Shown: positions 35,838-47,677 of the stretch, piece by piece
How positions within the stretch are numbered: position 1 is the first letter of the stretch
Layout: the number at the start of each line of letters is the position of its first letter
Assembly (NCBI GenBank): GCA_023515745.1
Contig: JALECJ010000007.1
Coordinates: forward strand, 682,001-746,000
DNA from: Amoeboaphelidium protococcarum
Lineage: Eukaryota; Aphelidiomycota; Aphelidea
Reading direction: 5' to 3'
Length of the DNA: 64,000 nucleotides
Notes under the pieces: generated by a model
Told to the model about the DNA's origin: nothing
Databases searched by the model: none
The model's input: the letters and a program-made list of their open reading frames with translations, nothing else
Position numbers and translations under genes: made by a program

Positions 35838-37403
35838 TCATTCTTAATGGTAAGAGCCTTCGTCTGCAGACTTGACTCGTTCCAGAAATGACTGAGGTCT
35901 CTACGTTTTCTACTAGTGAGATTACTATTCTTTAGCTTATTACAATCGAGCGCGCATCAATTCATCAAAATCCTTCTTTGATTTAATTCTAAGAGTTGAG
36001 CTAGGAGACACTTGTGTGGAAGATGATTGACTATGTTAAGAATTTTATTATTATTATTATCCATGATGACCGCCATCCATGGTCCCTCGTGTCGGAGTCT
36101 ATGATGAGATACCATTAGATGGCTACAAGTGGGATAACGATTTAACAAATTCACTAGCTGCCTTGAATGAGACTAACGAGTACTATTGCTCCGGATCTAT
36201 ATCATTCAGTGCGTTATAATCGCCACTATTATTTACAGAGATTAAACGCGTCTCTTGAACGTATTTCAAAAGTACATCTATACAAACACCAGTGCGGTAA
36301 ATGCAAAAGGACAATATTGGTAGAACATCATCAGCAGCTACTATGGCTTCATTCTCAGTGGACACTACTAGCGCAATCATATGCACAATTGACTACATGA
36401 CATGCTTAATATGATGTGGGCCACAACTCTATAACAATTTGCTATTATTTCCAACTTATAGCTGTTTAAACAAGTCCATTACAGGTTAAAGAGCAGACAG
36501 TTCAATAGATGACACGAAACCAAATTTGGTGCATATCAATTCTTCGCCTTTAATCGATTAAAATTCAGCTTATAAATTACTCAATATGTCTGTCCAATTA
36601 TTATGAATTTATACTATGATAGGCTCTTGACAATAGAGAGAAAACAAGTGAGCATGAAGCTGGCGATTTATAACGACACGCTCAAACACCACAAGTTAAT
36701 AAAGCATTTCACTGTCCAAGTTATTACTGAATGAATTAGCATCAGAATCAGATGTCGATGTCATATTTATAAACTCATTCTAATATTTAAGCAATAATTT
36801 ACGGAGATTAGCTATATGATCAGCATAATATCCAGGAACATGAAAGTAGGCAGCACAATGTTGAGTCAATTCTAGTCGCATCCTCTCAATTAATGTCTGA
36901 ATTTAAGGACAATCAAGTACCAGCGACTGTATCATCTAGTCATTGTCTTGGATATCATTGATCTATTTCATACATTTACGCGTCTATTAATTGCCATCTA
37001 TGACTGTAGAGTCGGAATCCATCAGGAGACTTATTGCACCATGAATAAACAAAATTTTGAATCCAATCATCTGTTGTGAGTAGTATAGTTGTTCATCCAG
37101 AATTTTGTATCGCTTATTACCATCATATATAACGTGTCCATCGCTGATAGAGACTTAGTGCTACTGATTGTGGGAAGCGTATTGTCCTTTGATGAAAGAA
37201 GATGGCACCAGGATATAATCTTACAACCACTCGACGCGCTGATGATTTTTATTTCCACTCCGACTCTAACGACGATCATTTCTAATAATCGATTGCATAC
37301 CAGCCGGCCTGTCAGATGGCACAATAAATAAAGTACTCTTACTAGGCTAATGTACCTACTCCAACATCAAAATGAAATCATCCATCCACTACTAATCACT
37401 CAT
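35838..37403 (-). CDS. VPS9-domain Rab5-type GEF, resembling the N-terminal half of VARP/ANKRD27
   Basis: 521 residues, ATG 37401-37403 to TGA 35838. The C-terminal third carries the VPS9 catalytic core: AADDVLPILSFCIYRTG (the Asp/Pro pair needed for Rab5-family exchange), then LLKYVQETRLI and EQQYSLVSFKAASEFVKSL. The N-terminal part has DYILVPSSFIKGQ and a helical region as in VARP, but no ankyrin repeats. The tail is Ser/Gln-rich with a TAA run (36046-36063). It probably acts in endosomal Rab activation. The family call is firm; the VARP comparison is from pattern. Confidence 0.8.
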
Positions 37404-37508
37404 AATTCTTTTATTGTTTGATCAAAATTTACTCATATTATATGGAAAAGAAAGCCAATACTCTTGCTCCCCTTTCAAAATCGACGCGCGTTGCGTTTAT
37501 TGTTATTC

Positions 37509-37523
37509 GCTCTCTCTCTCTCT
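37509..37523 (+). repeat. TC dinucleotide run
   Basis: A short (TC)n tract 58 bp before the Ima1 start codon. It may be a 5' UTR pyrimidine tract. Confidence 0.8.
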
Positions 37524-37580
37524 AAATTATAAAGTACATTAAATCAGTTTTTATTGGTATATTTTATCAGTTTACATAGC

Positions 37581-39517
37581 ATGCAGATTGATCTCAATCC
37601 TCTGGAAATTAAGTTTATCATACTCATAATAGTTTGTAAGGTTTAAAATTTCATTTGGTTATTTATGTGATCGTATTTATGGTTCCTATTTTTGTAGTTG
37701 CTCTTTGCTATGGGTGTGTTCGGTATTTAGTCATTAGGTGGAGAAGGATTCATCCGTATTGTCATTATTGCTCATAAAGAGTATATGTGCCGAGTCTCAA
37801 TGATGTATAGTATGACTAATCTCACGGCGCTGGTTATTCTTAATTTGAATGTACCAAGTGTGGTTCATTGAACAAATATGATCTCCACGGCAATGTCATG
37901 GATGTGGAAGTGGATCATTCGTAAGAGTATAGTAGACCATAGAGTCCAAGTAGGCGGCGACAGAGTAATTTTACAGGTACTTTATATTCTCCATCTAGTA
38001 TATTCAACAAGTAGTAAAGCGGTACTGGAGCGTATACTAAAAGTCTCTAGCTTTGCGAGTCTTGTCAGGATAATTAGAGGCGGAAGGTGGACTTGCTGCG
38101 TAGATATGACTGTCCCCAGGTGGGAAGTGAGGAGAAGTTTGCCGTCTAGGCCAGTCGGTATGAAGCTCATATTGAATCAATGTTTCCTCTGTGTGCTCAA
38201 TGTGAATTGGTTGTTGAAAAAGTACTCAATAACTCTAAGCGCTTCGTTATGGCTGATGCGATGAATAGGATGCTCACTCGAAGTTCTAATATGCTCTCTC
38301 TTTAGAAATAGTCTCCAGATGATAAGCATAATTACATTGATGGGTAGAGGTCTTGGTTGTATTCTACGATTGATAGTATAGTAATTGTGTCTTAAGTTAT
38401 TATACTCTTTATCGTAATCTCTGGTTGGCCTGGCATGTATGGTGTCATAAATATTCCATAATCGTTAAAATTGAATGTCATTGAATCTTGGTACTTGAGA
38501 ATGGTGTTGATTGCTCCATAAATACTTAATCTCCGACTTCCGTTGGCCATGTGTCGTCGCTCAAATGGTTAAAAGATTCAATACATCACTTGCAAGGTTA
38601 TTTAGTTTGGGATATATTCTGGTTTGCTCTTGTATTATCATCAGTTAAGCGTATATACTGTTTGCTCTAGCATTCTCACTGTGATATTAGTTTAGATGTT
38701 TGTTCGTAGCAAGATAAAATCACCTAGTTCAGAGTCTAAAGTTTTAAAGTCTATTGGTAAGAATTTGAAGCATGAATCGACGATTATCAATAACTCTATA
38801 GAAACTGAGGAGTAGTAGATTGCTAATGATCGAGATGCTTAGAATTTACTTGGATCTTTATCCTTTCAAAAAGACAGTCTAGATGATGATGTCGATGTGG
38901 ATACTCATACGATTTAAAATCATTTAAAGACTAAGAATTCATCTGTTAATGGAGTAGATGGTAGTTTGCCATATCATCCTTTTCATATCGATGGTCGACG
39001 AAGGTTTGCATAATAGTCCCCGTCAAGTTTATCATAGATGGCGTCACCCGGCTCTCAGACCGTAAATTCGGTAACTTAATCTTATATTACAGGTAGTTCA
39101 GGACTGACATTCAATATAAGTGCGCGACAGGCTAGCGAGACTCACCAACGTGGATTTGGATTTAAGTCATAGTCTGAAAGCTCTGCGTTTCCATAGCGTT
39201 CAGGATCTATGTCTAATAGATTGAAAGGACTTGATATCCCATAGAAGGGCACTCGCTAGTCAGAGATAAATATTCGAGATCCAAAATTTAATATACGGAA
39301 TATTAAAGGTGGTGATGATTTGGTTGATTCTACAGGACTTGAAAATATGCTGTCCAGTGTAAAAATTAATAATGGGCACGATTTGAATACAGCAGTAACT
39401 GACAGTGGAGGCGCGGCTATCTTTGCGTACATGCTTAAAGCTATTGTCTTTGGCTCTCTGATAGCGATTGGATACTACACGTTATCCAATTTCCTCGTTT
39501 AGTAAGATATTCTGTGA
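37581..39517 (+). CDS. Inner nuclear membrane protein Ima1/TMEM201 (Samp1) family, one intron
   Basis: Links the inner nuclear membrane to the cytoskeleton and centrosome. Exons 37581-37635 and 37698-39517 (62-nt intron, GTAAGG...TTGTAG) give 624 residues. A short N-terminal helix (EIKFIILIIVFAL) is followed by the cysteine pairs of the Ima1 N-terminal domain: PYCHYC, ECTKCGSLNKYDLHG, CESCQ and CAQCE. Several membrane segments follow (IVIVSQVIILFIVI, YSGLLLYY, SSILTVILVQ), then a long Ser/Gln-rich part and a last helix (KAIVFGSLIAIGYYTL) at the C-terminus. TGA 39515. Confidence 0.85.
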
Positions 39518-39982
39518 TGAAATACAATCATTAATCTCGTATTATGTAATCACCTATTTGTGCACCAAGGTTCTCGGTTAATTTAGCTGTGCAGCGTCAT
39601 TTAACTTGGTTGGAAAGCATCAGCTTATAAGTCTTTTACAACATTAACTGAGACGCATGAAACAACGCAACTAATCTGAGCTCTTTGATCGTTTTTTGAA
39701 CAGAATCGGGCATTTTAAACGTTAATGGCTATTGGTTTAAAGGTGGAAAAGGCTAACTAACGCGTTATAGCATCTGAAAGAGATCAGAAATCAATGAAGC
39801 TTCTTCACTTAGAATCATGTAATAGCGTTATTAAACTTGAGTAAATACTGTAGAAAGAATGAGTAGTGAACATCAGTTGTAACTTGGCCGTATTATGACG
39901 ACAAAGAGACTGCCCATTATGTTAGAAATAAGAACGTTCTTACACCGTAACCTTGTGATTGTCCAATTTAAACTATCATCAC
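39518..39982. other. Intergenic, no gene seen
   Basis: AT-rich spacer between Ima1 and the left arm of the Hsp70 inverted repeat. No motif or coding pattern recognised. Confidence 0.5.
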
Positions 39983-41102
39983 AGCCTAATAGTTTCTAAT
40001 TATGACTCTTCAAGGCTCGACATTAAGATTTTCATTATGCAACAAGTTCTTAGTATAAACGGCACCATAATAATATAAGCAAACTACATCAATGACCATG
40101 ACTTGATACTTTCAATCAGTTAAAATTAATTTCACCACCAAATTGTATAGTAATTACTCTTTACAGTGTGCTTCACTGCGATTGACGCGTGTAAAGTCGG
40201 GCGGCGATTTCGACAGCGATAGTGGGAGAGAGTCGGCGAGTGAAGTAGTTTGCTACGAAGAAGAGCATAATAACGCGTATCATCACTATAGTGAATGAGA
40301 ATACCATTGTATCAACTAAGAAAATAAATGTAAAATTATTAACAAGAATCATGAGTTATAATTATTATATTTATTCAGCCAATTTCATTTGCCATATTCA
40401 GTAAATTCAGTTTATTCTCAGTAAGCTTATCAGTCAACTTCTTCAACAGATGGACCGGTAGTGTCTGGCTGAGGTGCACCTGGAGCACCGCCTGGAGCAG
40501 CACCTTGAGGCATTCCACCGGCTTGGTACAGCTTGGTCATGATTGGGTTGGCAGTACCTTCCAGCTCCTTCTGCTTGCTCTCAAACTCCTCCTTGCTAGC
40601 CTCCAAATTCTAGTCCAACCAGCTGATTGTCTCAGTGATGGCCTTCTCCAGCGTCTCCTTGTCAGCTTCATTAATCTTGCCCTTCAGATTGTCATCGTTC
40701 AGAGTGTTGCGCAGATTGTAAGCATAAGACTCAAGTCCATTCTTGGCATGGATACGTGCAGTAGCCTCCTCATCCTGCTTCTTGTACTTCTCAGCCTCAC
40801 TTACCATTCTCTCAATGTCTTCCTGACTCAGGCGCCCCTTATCATTGGTGATGGTGATCTTGTTGGAGCGCCCGGTAGTCTTATCCGAGGCGCTTACATT
40901 CAATATGCCGTTGGCGTCAATATCAAAAGTTACCTCAATCTGAGGAACACCTCTTGGAGCAGGAGGAATTCCAGTCAGCTCGAATTTACCCAATTAATGA
41001 TTATCTGCGGTACGTGCACGCTCACCCTCAAACACCTGAATCAACACGCCAGGTTGATTGTCGGCGTAGGTGGAGAAAATCTCACTTTTCTTGGTTGGAA
41101 TT
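39983..41102 (-). repeat. Inverted repeat, left arm (Hsp70 3' half plus downstream flank)
   Basis: Reverse complement of 46559-47677. The non-coding downstream part (39983-40429) is identical over long stretches, apart from one base near the outer edge (ACTATTAGG versus ACTACTAGG). The coding part differs mainly in a cluster of silent changes at about 40870-40985. Similarity stops abruptly at 41102 inside the ATT of an IPTKKS codon string. Confidence 0.93.
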
Positions 41103-41146
41103 TATCGACTAACTAAGCGTTTATCTTGTCTTTGTGAGCCATTCAT
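40430..41146 (-). CDS. Truncated Hsp70: substrate-binding-domain-only ORF
   Basis: The inverted copy of the last 223 codons of the Hsp70 at 45305. It keeps the entire substrate-binding beta-sandwich, the lid and the EEVD end (TGA 40430) but lacks the ATPase domain. The frame continues past the repeat boundary into unique DNA to an ATG at 41144-41146. This would give 238 residues, starting with about 15 novel ones (MNGSQRQDK...) joined to IPTKKSEIF. The protein part shared with the intact gene is identical, although the DNA differs at about a dozen silent sites. It could be a pseudogene fragment or an expressed lone domain; no promoter evidence can be read. Confidence 0.7.
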
Positions 41147-41164
41147 CACTCTGTTATTGTTAGA

Positions 41165-41412
41165 ATGTCGTCTTGTGTTTGGAATGTCCTTTTGCAGAAT
41201 CTGGAGTTGAGTTACATGCCTCACGTTTCAACATGGAGAGTTTTGTTGACTATTCTATGGGGGATCTCAAGGTGTATTTGCTTCTTGCAACACTTTCAAT
41301 ATATTCTAAAAGAAGTATCTTTGTGGTTATATTGCAGGCGACGGGATGTCAAATGCCCGACTTTATATGTGGTGCCTCGATGTGTCAAATTGGTATTATG
41401 AATAATCCGTGA
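41165..41412 (+). CDS. Possible spliced exons of an unrecognised cysteine-containing protein
   Basis: Low-confidence. After an acceptor-like TTGTTAG (ending about 41163) a frame reads LCLECPFAESGVELHASRFNMESF...GDLK. A 67-nt intron-like stretch (41269-41339, GTGTAT...TTGCAG) follows, then ATGCQMPDFICGASMCQIG and TGA 41410. The phrasing and intron size fit this genome, but no upstream exon is found. The region starts right at the edge of the Hsp70 repeat arm, so the 5' part may have been displaced by the duplication. Confidence 0.3.
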
Positions 41413-41621
41413 CAGATGCGTTAAGGAGCAGCTGCTTGTCGGTCAAAGTTAAAACTGGCATCAAAGATTTATTGCTGGTCACTACATTAGACAATTCTTA
41501 AATAAGAATTTCAAAATAATTTTAAAGATTATTGTATAAAATTAAACAACTCATATAATACCAAAAGCATCATCAATAAATAGTTTGAATGAGTAGCCAT
41601 CACAAACCACAAGCAGATTCA

Positions 41622-42332
41622 TCATGAAATTTGATAATTACCATACCGATTAGAGGACGCTATTATACTGTTATCGGATAGACGCGTTAAAGAGAAGTGT
41701 TCCATAGGCTGTCTGCTCTATCCATAGACACTAGAAACAGAGAGGGATGCCGTAAATTTAGACAATTTGTATTTCTTTATCAATCTGAAATAAATAGAGC
41801 GCAGAATCTCATTATTTCTTTTAGGTACAACTGGAAGTACAAATTCAACCTCGTCGTTGAGATAGTACAGCCCCATGACAGACGTCATGCAATTTATTAT
41901 ATCGGTTCTACCAGAATCACTCTGCATACTATAAAGCACAGGCCAGGTATTCATAATTATTCTATGGTGATTTACTTCATACCGATCCCTTCCTCTCCTG
42001 ACGATACGCCTAATTCGTCCAAAATTTCTGCATAACGGCTAAAGACGCACTCTTCTCATCTTTCGCAATTACTTAATAGGTATACCTGCATCATTACTTA
42101 TACCATCACCTAATGATTAACGACGAGAAAAAATCCTCTTCAGCCCTTCCAATTTGCCAACGACTTCTCGAAAGTGCAATGCATAATTCAACGCCACGAG
42201 ACAAGATATCAAGACTACGAGTTTCATCACACCTGGTATATAGAGCGTATAATTTTTAGGTAAAGATATACACGCACTAAAAGGAATTTTGAATATTTTC
42301 CAGAAGGCTTTGACGAATATTAGATCGCGCAT
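41622..42332 (-). CDS. Unrecognised ORF, possible membrane protein
   Basis: An open frame of 236 codons from ATG 42330-42332 to TGA 41622. The N-terminal third has a hydrophobic helix (VMKLVVLISCLVALNYAL) followed by a basic stretch. The rest has no motif I know. A different frame in the middle (about 42000-42030) also reads plausibly, so an intron may be present and the real product may differ. Confidence 0.3.
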
Positions 42333-42719
42333 GGCTGACTTTCCTCTTCAGGTGTCAACGACGCCCCTTGACGCGTTTTGTGAACCGTCAAGTTCATGTG
42401 TTAAGCTGGAATGAAAGTAGGAATTGTCGCCGCCATAGGAATGGATGAAGTAAGGAATGATCTTAATTCTGATTTCTAGATTGTTAGTGATATGATTGAT
42501 ATGTACAGGTTTATTGCAGCTAAGAGCATACCAGCCGGAGAGCCGGAGACCAGTGAGCCGTAACGATCGATGGTGATTCAATCATGCACTCGTATGGCTG
42601 TTATTGCTCACTCACGCGATGACTCAATGTGACATGATGCTTCAAGTATCCACCTTGAGCTCTTTTAATCCTGCTTTTTTATTTAAACATTTTATCGTAA
42701 TCAGTAAATAAAATTCATA
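42333..42719. other. Divergent intergenic region
   Basis: A 387-bp spacer between two opposite start codons, with one ACGCGT hexamer near 42371. No gene seen. Confidence 0.5.
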
Positions 42720-43186
42720 ATGCAGGATAAGAAGTAGTAGGAGAGTTTAGCGTAACCAGAGAACAGACATCTGGAAGGTAGAAAGAATGTGGGCAGAGAA
42801 GCTATGAGAGGTGGATTGTTTGGAGCCGCACTCTCTGGTTCATTAGTGGCATTATTCAACACGTTTCGTAAGTGATTTTTGAATCGTCTGAGTGATCGAG
42901 AAATAATGTGTCATTGTGTGTAGACAAAGACTTTAAGCAGACTCCATTGGCTTTCAAGTCTGGCGTAATTCTCGGTGTGACTGGTCTGTTTGCATTCTTG
43001 GCTGGTAGAACTGCCTCATTGGAAATGGTGGAACGCGGTGATATGCCGGTGCAGTTGTCGCCACAGACAGTTTATGGCCAGTCCCTCTCCAATCCTCCCA
43101 AGAATGAAAAACACTTGAAACAAGAAGAGTACATCCAAGAGCATGGGCACGACGCAAGACAGGATGCGCAACTGTATCGCTAATGA
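42720..43186 (+). CDS. Unrecognised small two-helix membrane protein, one intron
   Basis: Exons 42720-42867 and 42924-43186 (56-nt intron, GTAAGT...TGTAG) encode 136 residues. The Gln-rich start (TAG/TAA codons) precedes a Gly/Ala-rich helix (GGLFGAALSGSLVALF), a short loop (HKDFKQTPLAFK), a second helix (GVILGVTGLFAFLAGRTA) and a polar tail. The helical hairpin with small residues resembles mitochondrial inner-membrane small proteins, but I cannot assign a family. The correct splice and clean TGA end (43184) make a real gene likely. Confidence 0.65.
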
Positions 43187-43461
43187 ATATTATCATTTTA
43201 ATGAATTATTCATTCTATATTATGATTAGCAGATAGCTTTTCTTTTACATATTGCGTTTTCACTCCCACGACATATAATAAATGACGCACTAAATGTTAT
43301 AAGCGTGATTTCTCTAGAACTCACAATACCTACATTACAAGTCTTGTCACATCGCCTTAATATGGCGCCATATTTCAAACTTTTACATGTACAGTATGGT
43401 TTTATGCATATTCTCGAAAGGAAGGCTTCCTAATTTTGCTTAAATTTTCTCAGAGGCCACT

Positions 43462-43995
43462 TCAGCTCCTACGTAACAATGAATCCTTAAGACGCGTCTT
43501 CTCGCAAGTCGGAATCTTGTTCTGTTTCTCTTTAAAACAACTCTACCTGTGACAGTACTGTTGCGATATAAATTGTAAATTAAAGCGCTCCGCTATATGC
43601 TCAGTAACTCTGGAATGGTAGAAAAAATGAACTGAAGAGATGGTTTTAAATGATTACTTGGTCTGTCCAAAGCTATTGAACCTGAAAATATTGACACAAT
43701 ACTGAGTCTTGATATTGATATCTCCTTTGAGTGAAACTTGTTCATAGACCGGAGAACTAAAGCTGATGAAGTTCGACTTGGCGGCAAACTAAATGGCAAG
43801 AGAGTAAAACGAGTATAGTACTATCAATCGAAGCTCAGGTAAAAGAAGGAAGCTGAATTCACAGTAGATCTCGGTAACAGTCATGAGAGAATCATTTGAC
43901 ACGGCCAACTGTTCGACTGACATCAGCTAACATTTAAACAAAAGTGCACTGTCACAGGTGTGAAGATGACTCAAGGATGAGCTGTCATAGTGCAT
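43462..43995 (-). CDS. Unrecognised ORF of 177 codons
   Basis: ATG 43993-43995 to TGA 43462. It reads MHYDSSSLSHLHTCDS at the start and contains FISFSSPVYEQVSLKGDINIK. No domain recognised. It is longer than most chance frames in a one-stop code but not decisive, and an intron in the hydrophobic middle is possible. Confidence 0.3.
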
Positions 43996-44070
43996 AAAAG
44001 GCTGGTTTAGCGTATCAATCTTCTATTCTTCAGTGTGAATTGTGTGAATTGTGAATAGCATTCTAATATA

Positions 44071-44942
44071 ATGAGTTTTCCGAGTAGTCCGATTTCTGAT
44101 GTTTATATGGAGCCTGGATCGCCAGGTGATGTCCCCATGGGCGCTGCTGCCACAGCACTGCTGATGTAACTTTGTTCAATAGAACTTATTCTACAGAGGA
44201 TGAATGTGAGATGCAGGCGATCTTGAATTCTAGAAAGAAGGCTCTCTCCCGTACTGTAGAGTGGTATTATCCTCAGTTGTTAACTGAGGCTGATATCACA
44301 GATCCGCTGCTGACTGTAGAAGACTACCGGGAGATTTTCAGGTAGCTACAGATACCCCTGAATTTCGAATTGAAATTTGGCAATGAAGGGGATGACATTA
44401 TTTACTGTCATATAAGCATTAATGGCAAATCATGGCGGACATTTGGGCGTGATGCCGGGCGCAACAATGCGCTTGCTGATCTATGTCGCGTGTGGTACTG
44501 CAAAAGAAAGATGTAGCTGGATAATCTTCTGGATTCTGAATATTTTATTCGTCTGAAGACGACACTGAACAGCCATGGCGCATCCTTCGTGGCCGATCGC
44601 GCCAGCTCCTTCTCTGGACTGCTCAGCAATATATTGCAAAGTTTACAACTGTATGACAAGATCAGAGAAGACAGAGAGCTCATTGCTTACGTCCTTGACA
44701 CGGATTTTTTGTGCAATTCATTTAATGATAGTTTACTTTGCGCAAATCATTTTAATTTTGATCTATCTTTTTTTGAAGGATCTGAGTGTTGTTGGCTGTT
44801 TGTAAATATATTACTGTACTTGCAGAGACGTGTTAATCGCCGTTCCAATGGACATGTATCTTAAGCTCCATCTAACTCATTCCGCAATTTTACAACCGGT
44901 AATGAAGTCAGTAAGAATAGGGTCAAAGAAAATCAGAGATGA
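44071..44942 (+). CDS. Possible double-stranded-RNA-binding-like protein, spliced
   Basis: Exons 44071-44125 and 44197-44942 (71-nt intron, GTGATG...TCTACAG) join PGSP to EDECEMQAILNSRKK. Without splicing the first frame ends at a TGA. A central segment (NFELKFGNEGDDIIYCHISINGKSW, then GRDAGRNNALADLCRVW) has the alpha-beta-beta-beta-alpha spacing and the terminal helix of a dsRBD-like fold. The last third (from about 44690) is T-rich and hydrophobic and may contain an unrecognised intron ending at TTGCAG 44824, so the C-terminus is uncertain. Confidence 0.5.
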
Positions 44943-45304
44943 TCACGCATAATTTGATATTTGCTTAAAAATCAAAGACTTTCTAAAAATTTGAAGTAAT
45001 TCTTACAGACTCTGCTGGATGAACTATACTTGATACAACAGCATCTCTTTATAACTGATCACCGTCCATGTGATATTTTCGCATGAAACATCAATCAGAT
45101 CGCGTTGTGATTCCGCTAGCACACGCGCGAAGATTCCACGAGGCGCCAGAAAGAGAGCGTGAATAACCTTAACGGAGGAACGCGGTGGATCAGAAAAGAA
45201 GAATATTGATCAAAGGGAGCTCAACACATCCTCTCCACTTTTATCCTCTTTTCCATCGGTAAAATTTCTGAATATAACACGAAATATATAATCAAGAATA
45301 AGAA
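44943..45304. promoter_or_regulatory. Hsp70 upstream region with one heat-shock-element-like site
   Basis: A 362-bp spacer. CGAAGATTCC at 45128-45137 fits the nGAAnnTTCn core of a heat-shock element. Only one clear inverted pair is visible, so heat control is plausible but not shown. Confidence 0.4.
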
Positions 45305-47230
45305 ATGACTTCCAAGGCTATTGGTATTGATTTAGGAACTACGTACAGCTGTGTCGGTGTGTGGTAGAATGAGAAAGTTGAGATCATTGCGAATGATCAA
45401 GGTAACAGAACTACTCCCAGCTATGTAGCCTTCACCGACAGCGAGAGATTGCTGGGTGATGCTGCAAAGAATCAGGTTGGTCTGAATCCTTACAATACCG
45501 TGTTTGATGCTAAGCGTTTGATTGGTCGCAAGTTTGCTGATGCCGAGGTGTAATCAGACATGAAGCACTGGCCCTTCAAGGTGATTGACAAGGCTGGAAA
45601 GCCATTTATTTAAGTGGAATATCTGGGCGAAACCAAGACCTTTACTCCTGAAGAGATTAGTGCTATGGTATTGACCAAAATGAAGGAGACTGCAGAGGCT
45701 TTCCTTGGTGCCAAGGTTACCAATGCTGTGGTGACTGTGCCTGCTTACTTTAACGACTCGCAGCGTCAGGCTACCAAGGATGCCGGCAGTATCGCTGGTC
45801 TGAATGTGATGAGAATCATTAATGAGCCTACCGCTGCTGCTATTGCCTACGGTTTGGACAAGAAGACCAAGGGTGAGAAGAATGTGCTCATCTTTGACTT
45901 GGGTGGTGGTACTTTCGATGTCTCCCTGCTGACCATTGAGGAGGGTATCTTTGAGGTGAAGGCTACCGCTGGTGACACTCATTTGGGTGGTGAAGATTTC
46001 GACAACCGTCTGGTTACTCACTTTGCTCAAGAGTTTAAGAGAAAGCACAAGAAGGATATGTCTGGTAACGCCCGCTCCCTGCGTCGTTTGCGTACTGCTT
46101 GTGAGCGCGCAAAGCGTACTCTGTCCAGTGCCACCCAGGCTTCTATTGAGATTGACTCGCTGTTTGAGGGTGTTGATTTCTACACCTCGATCACTAGAGC
46201 TAGATTTGAGGAGCTGTGTGGTGACTTGTTCCGTGGTACTCTGGACCCTGTGGAGAAGGTGTTGCGCGACTCCAAGATTGACAAGAGCCAGGTGGACGAG
46301 ATTGTGCTGGTTGGTGGTTCCACTCGTATTCCAAAGGTGCAAAAGTTGGTGAGTGACTTCTTTAACGGAAAGGAGCCAAACAAGACTATCAATCCTGATG
46401 AGGCTGTTGCATACGGTGCTGCTGTCCAGGCGTCCATTCTGAGTGGAGAAACTTCAGAGAAGACTTAGGACCTGCTGTTGTTGGATGTTGCCCCATTGTC
46501 GTTGGGTATTGAGACTGCCGGTGGTGTGTTTACTGCTCTGATTAAGAGAAACACTACGATTCCAACAAAGAAGAGTGAGATTTTCTCCACCTACGCCGAC
46601 AATCAACCTGGCGTGTTGATTCAGGTGTTTGAGGGTGAGCGTGCTCGTACCGCAGATAACCATTAATTGGGTAAATTCGAGCTGACTGGCATTCCTCCTG
46701 CTCCAAGAGGTGTGCCTCAGATCGAAGTCACCTTCGACATTGATGCTAATGGTATCTTGAATGTTAGCGCCTCGGATAAGACTACCGGGCGCTCCAACAA
46801 GATCACCATCACCAATGATAAGGGGCGCCTGAGTCAGGAAGACATTGAGAGAATGGTAAGTGAGGCTGAGAAGTACAAGAAGCAGGATGAGGAGGCTACT
46901 GCACGTATCCATGCCAAGAATGGACTTGAGTCTTATGCTTACAATCTGCGCAACACTCTGAACGATGACAATCTGAAGGGCAAGATTAATGAAGCTGACA
47001 AGGAGACGCTGGAGAAGGCCATCACTGAGACAATCAGCTGGTTGGACTAGAATTTGGAGGCTAGCAAGGAGGAGTTTGAGAGCAAGCAGAAGGAGCTGGA
47101 AGGTACTGCCAACCCAATCATGACCAAGCTGTACCAAGCCGGTGGAATGCCTCAAGGTGCTGCTCCAGGCGGTGCTCCAGGTGCACCTCAGCCAGACACT
47201 ACCGGTCCATCTGTTGAAGAAGTTGACTGA
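45305..47230 (+). CDS. Cytosolic Hsp70 chaperone (Ssa type)
   Basis: ATP-dependent chaperone, 641 residues. Nucleotide-binding domain: [15 protein letters not shown] at the start, [29 protein letters not shown] and [13 protein letters not shown]. Substrate-binding domain: [35 protein letters not shown]. Gly/Pro-rich tail ending EEVD (cytosolic co-chaperone signal), then TGA 47228. Internal codons fix the code: TAG at 45367 (VWQNEKVEI), TAA at 45551 ([11 protein letters not shown]), TAA at 45611 (IQVEY) and TAG at 46466 (KTQDLLLLDV) all fall on Gln conserved across eukaryotic Hsp70s. Its 3' half forms the right arm of the inverted repeat. Confidence 0.98.
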
Positions 47231-47677
47231 TAAGCTTACTGAGAATAAACTGAATTTACTGAATATGGCAAATGAAATTGGCTGAATAAATATAATAATT
47301 ATAACTCATGATTCTTGTTAATAATTTTACATTTATTTTCTTAGTTGATACAATGGTATTCTCATTCACTATAGTGATGATACGCGTTATTATGCTCTTC
47401 TTCGTAGCAAACTACTTCACTCGCCGACTCTCTCCCACTATCGCTGTCGAAATCGCCGCCCGACTTTACACGCGTCAATCGCAGTGAAGCACACTGTAAA
47501 GAGTAATTACTATACAATTTGGTGGTGAAATTAATTTTAACTGATTGAAAGTATCAAGTCATGGTCATTGATGTAGTTTGCTTATATTATTATGGTGCCG
47601 TTTATACTAAGAACTTGTTGCATAATGAAAATCTTAATGTCGAGCCTTGAAGAGTCATAATTAGAAACTACTAGGCT
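46559..47677 (+). repeat. Inverted repeat, right arm
   Basis: The partner of 39983-41102, containing the 3' half of the intact Hsp70 and 447 bp downstream. The arms are separated by 5.46 kb. Confidence 0.93.

Noticed and set aside
44071-44240. Programmed +1 frameshift like ornithine decarboxylase antizyme
   Set aside because: The downstream protein does not resemble antizyme, and a 71-nt GT-AG intron explains the phase change.
46454-47155. Long minus-strand open frame across Hsp70
   Set aside because: It is the antisense shadow of a strongly conserved coding sequence and has no motif of its own.
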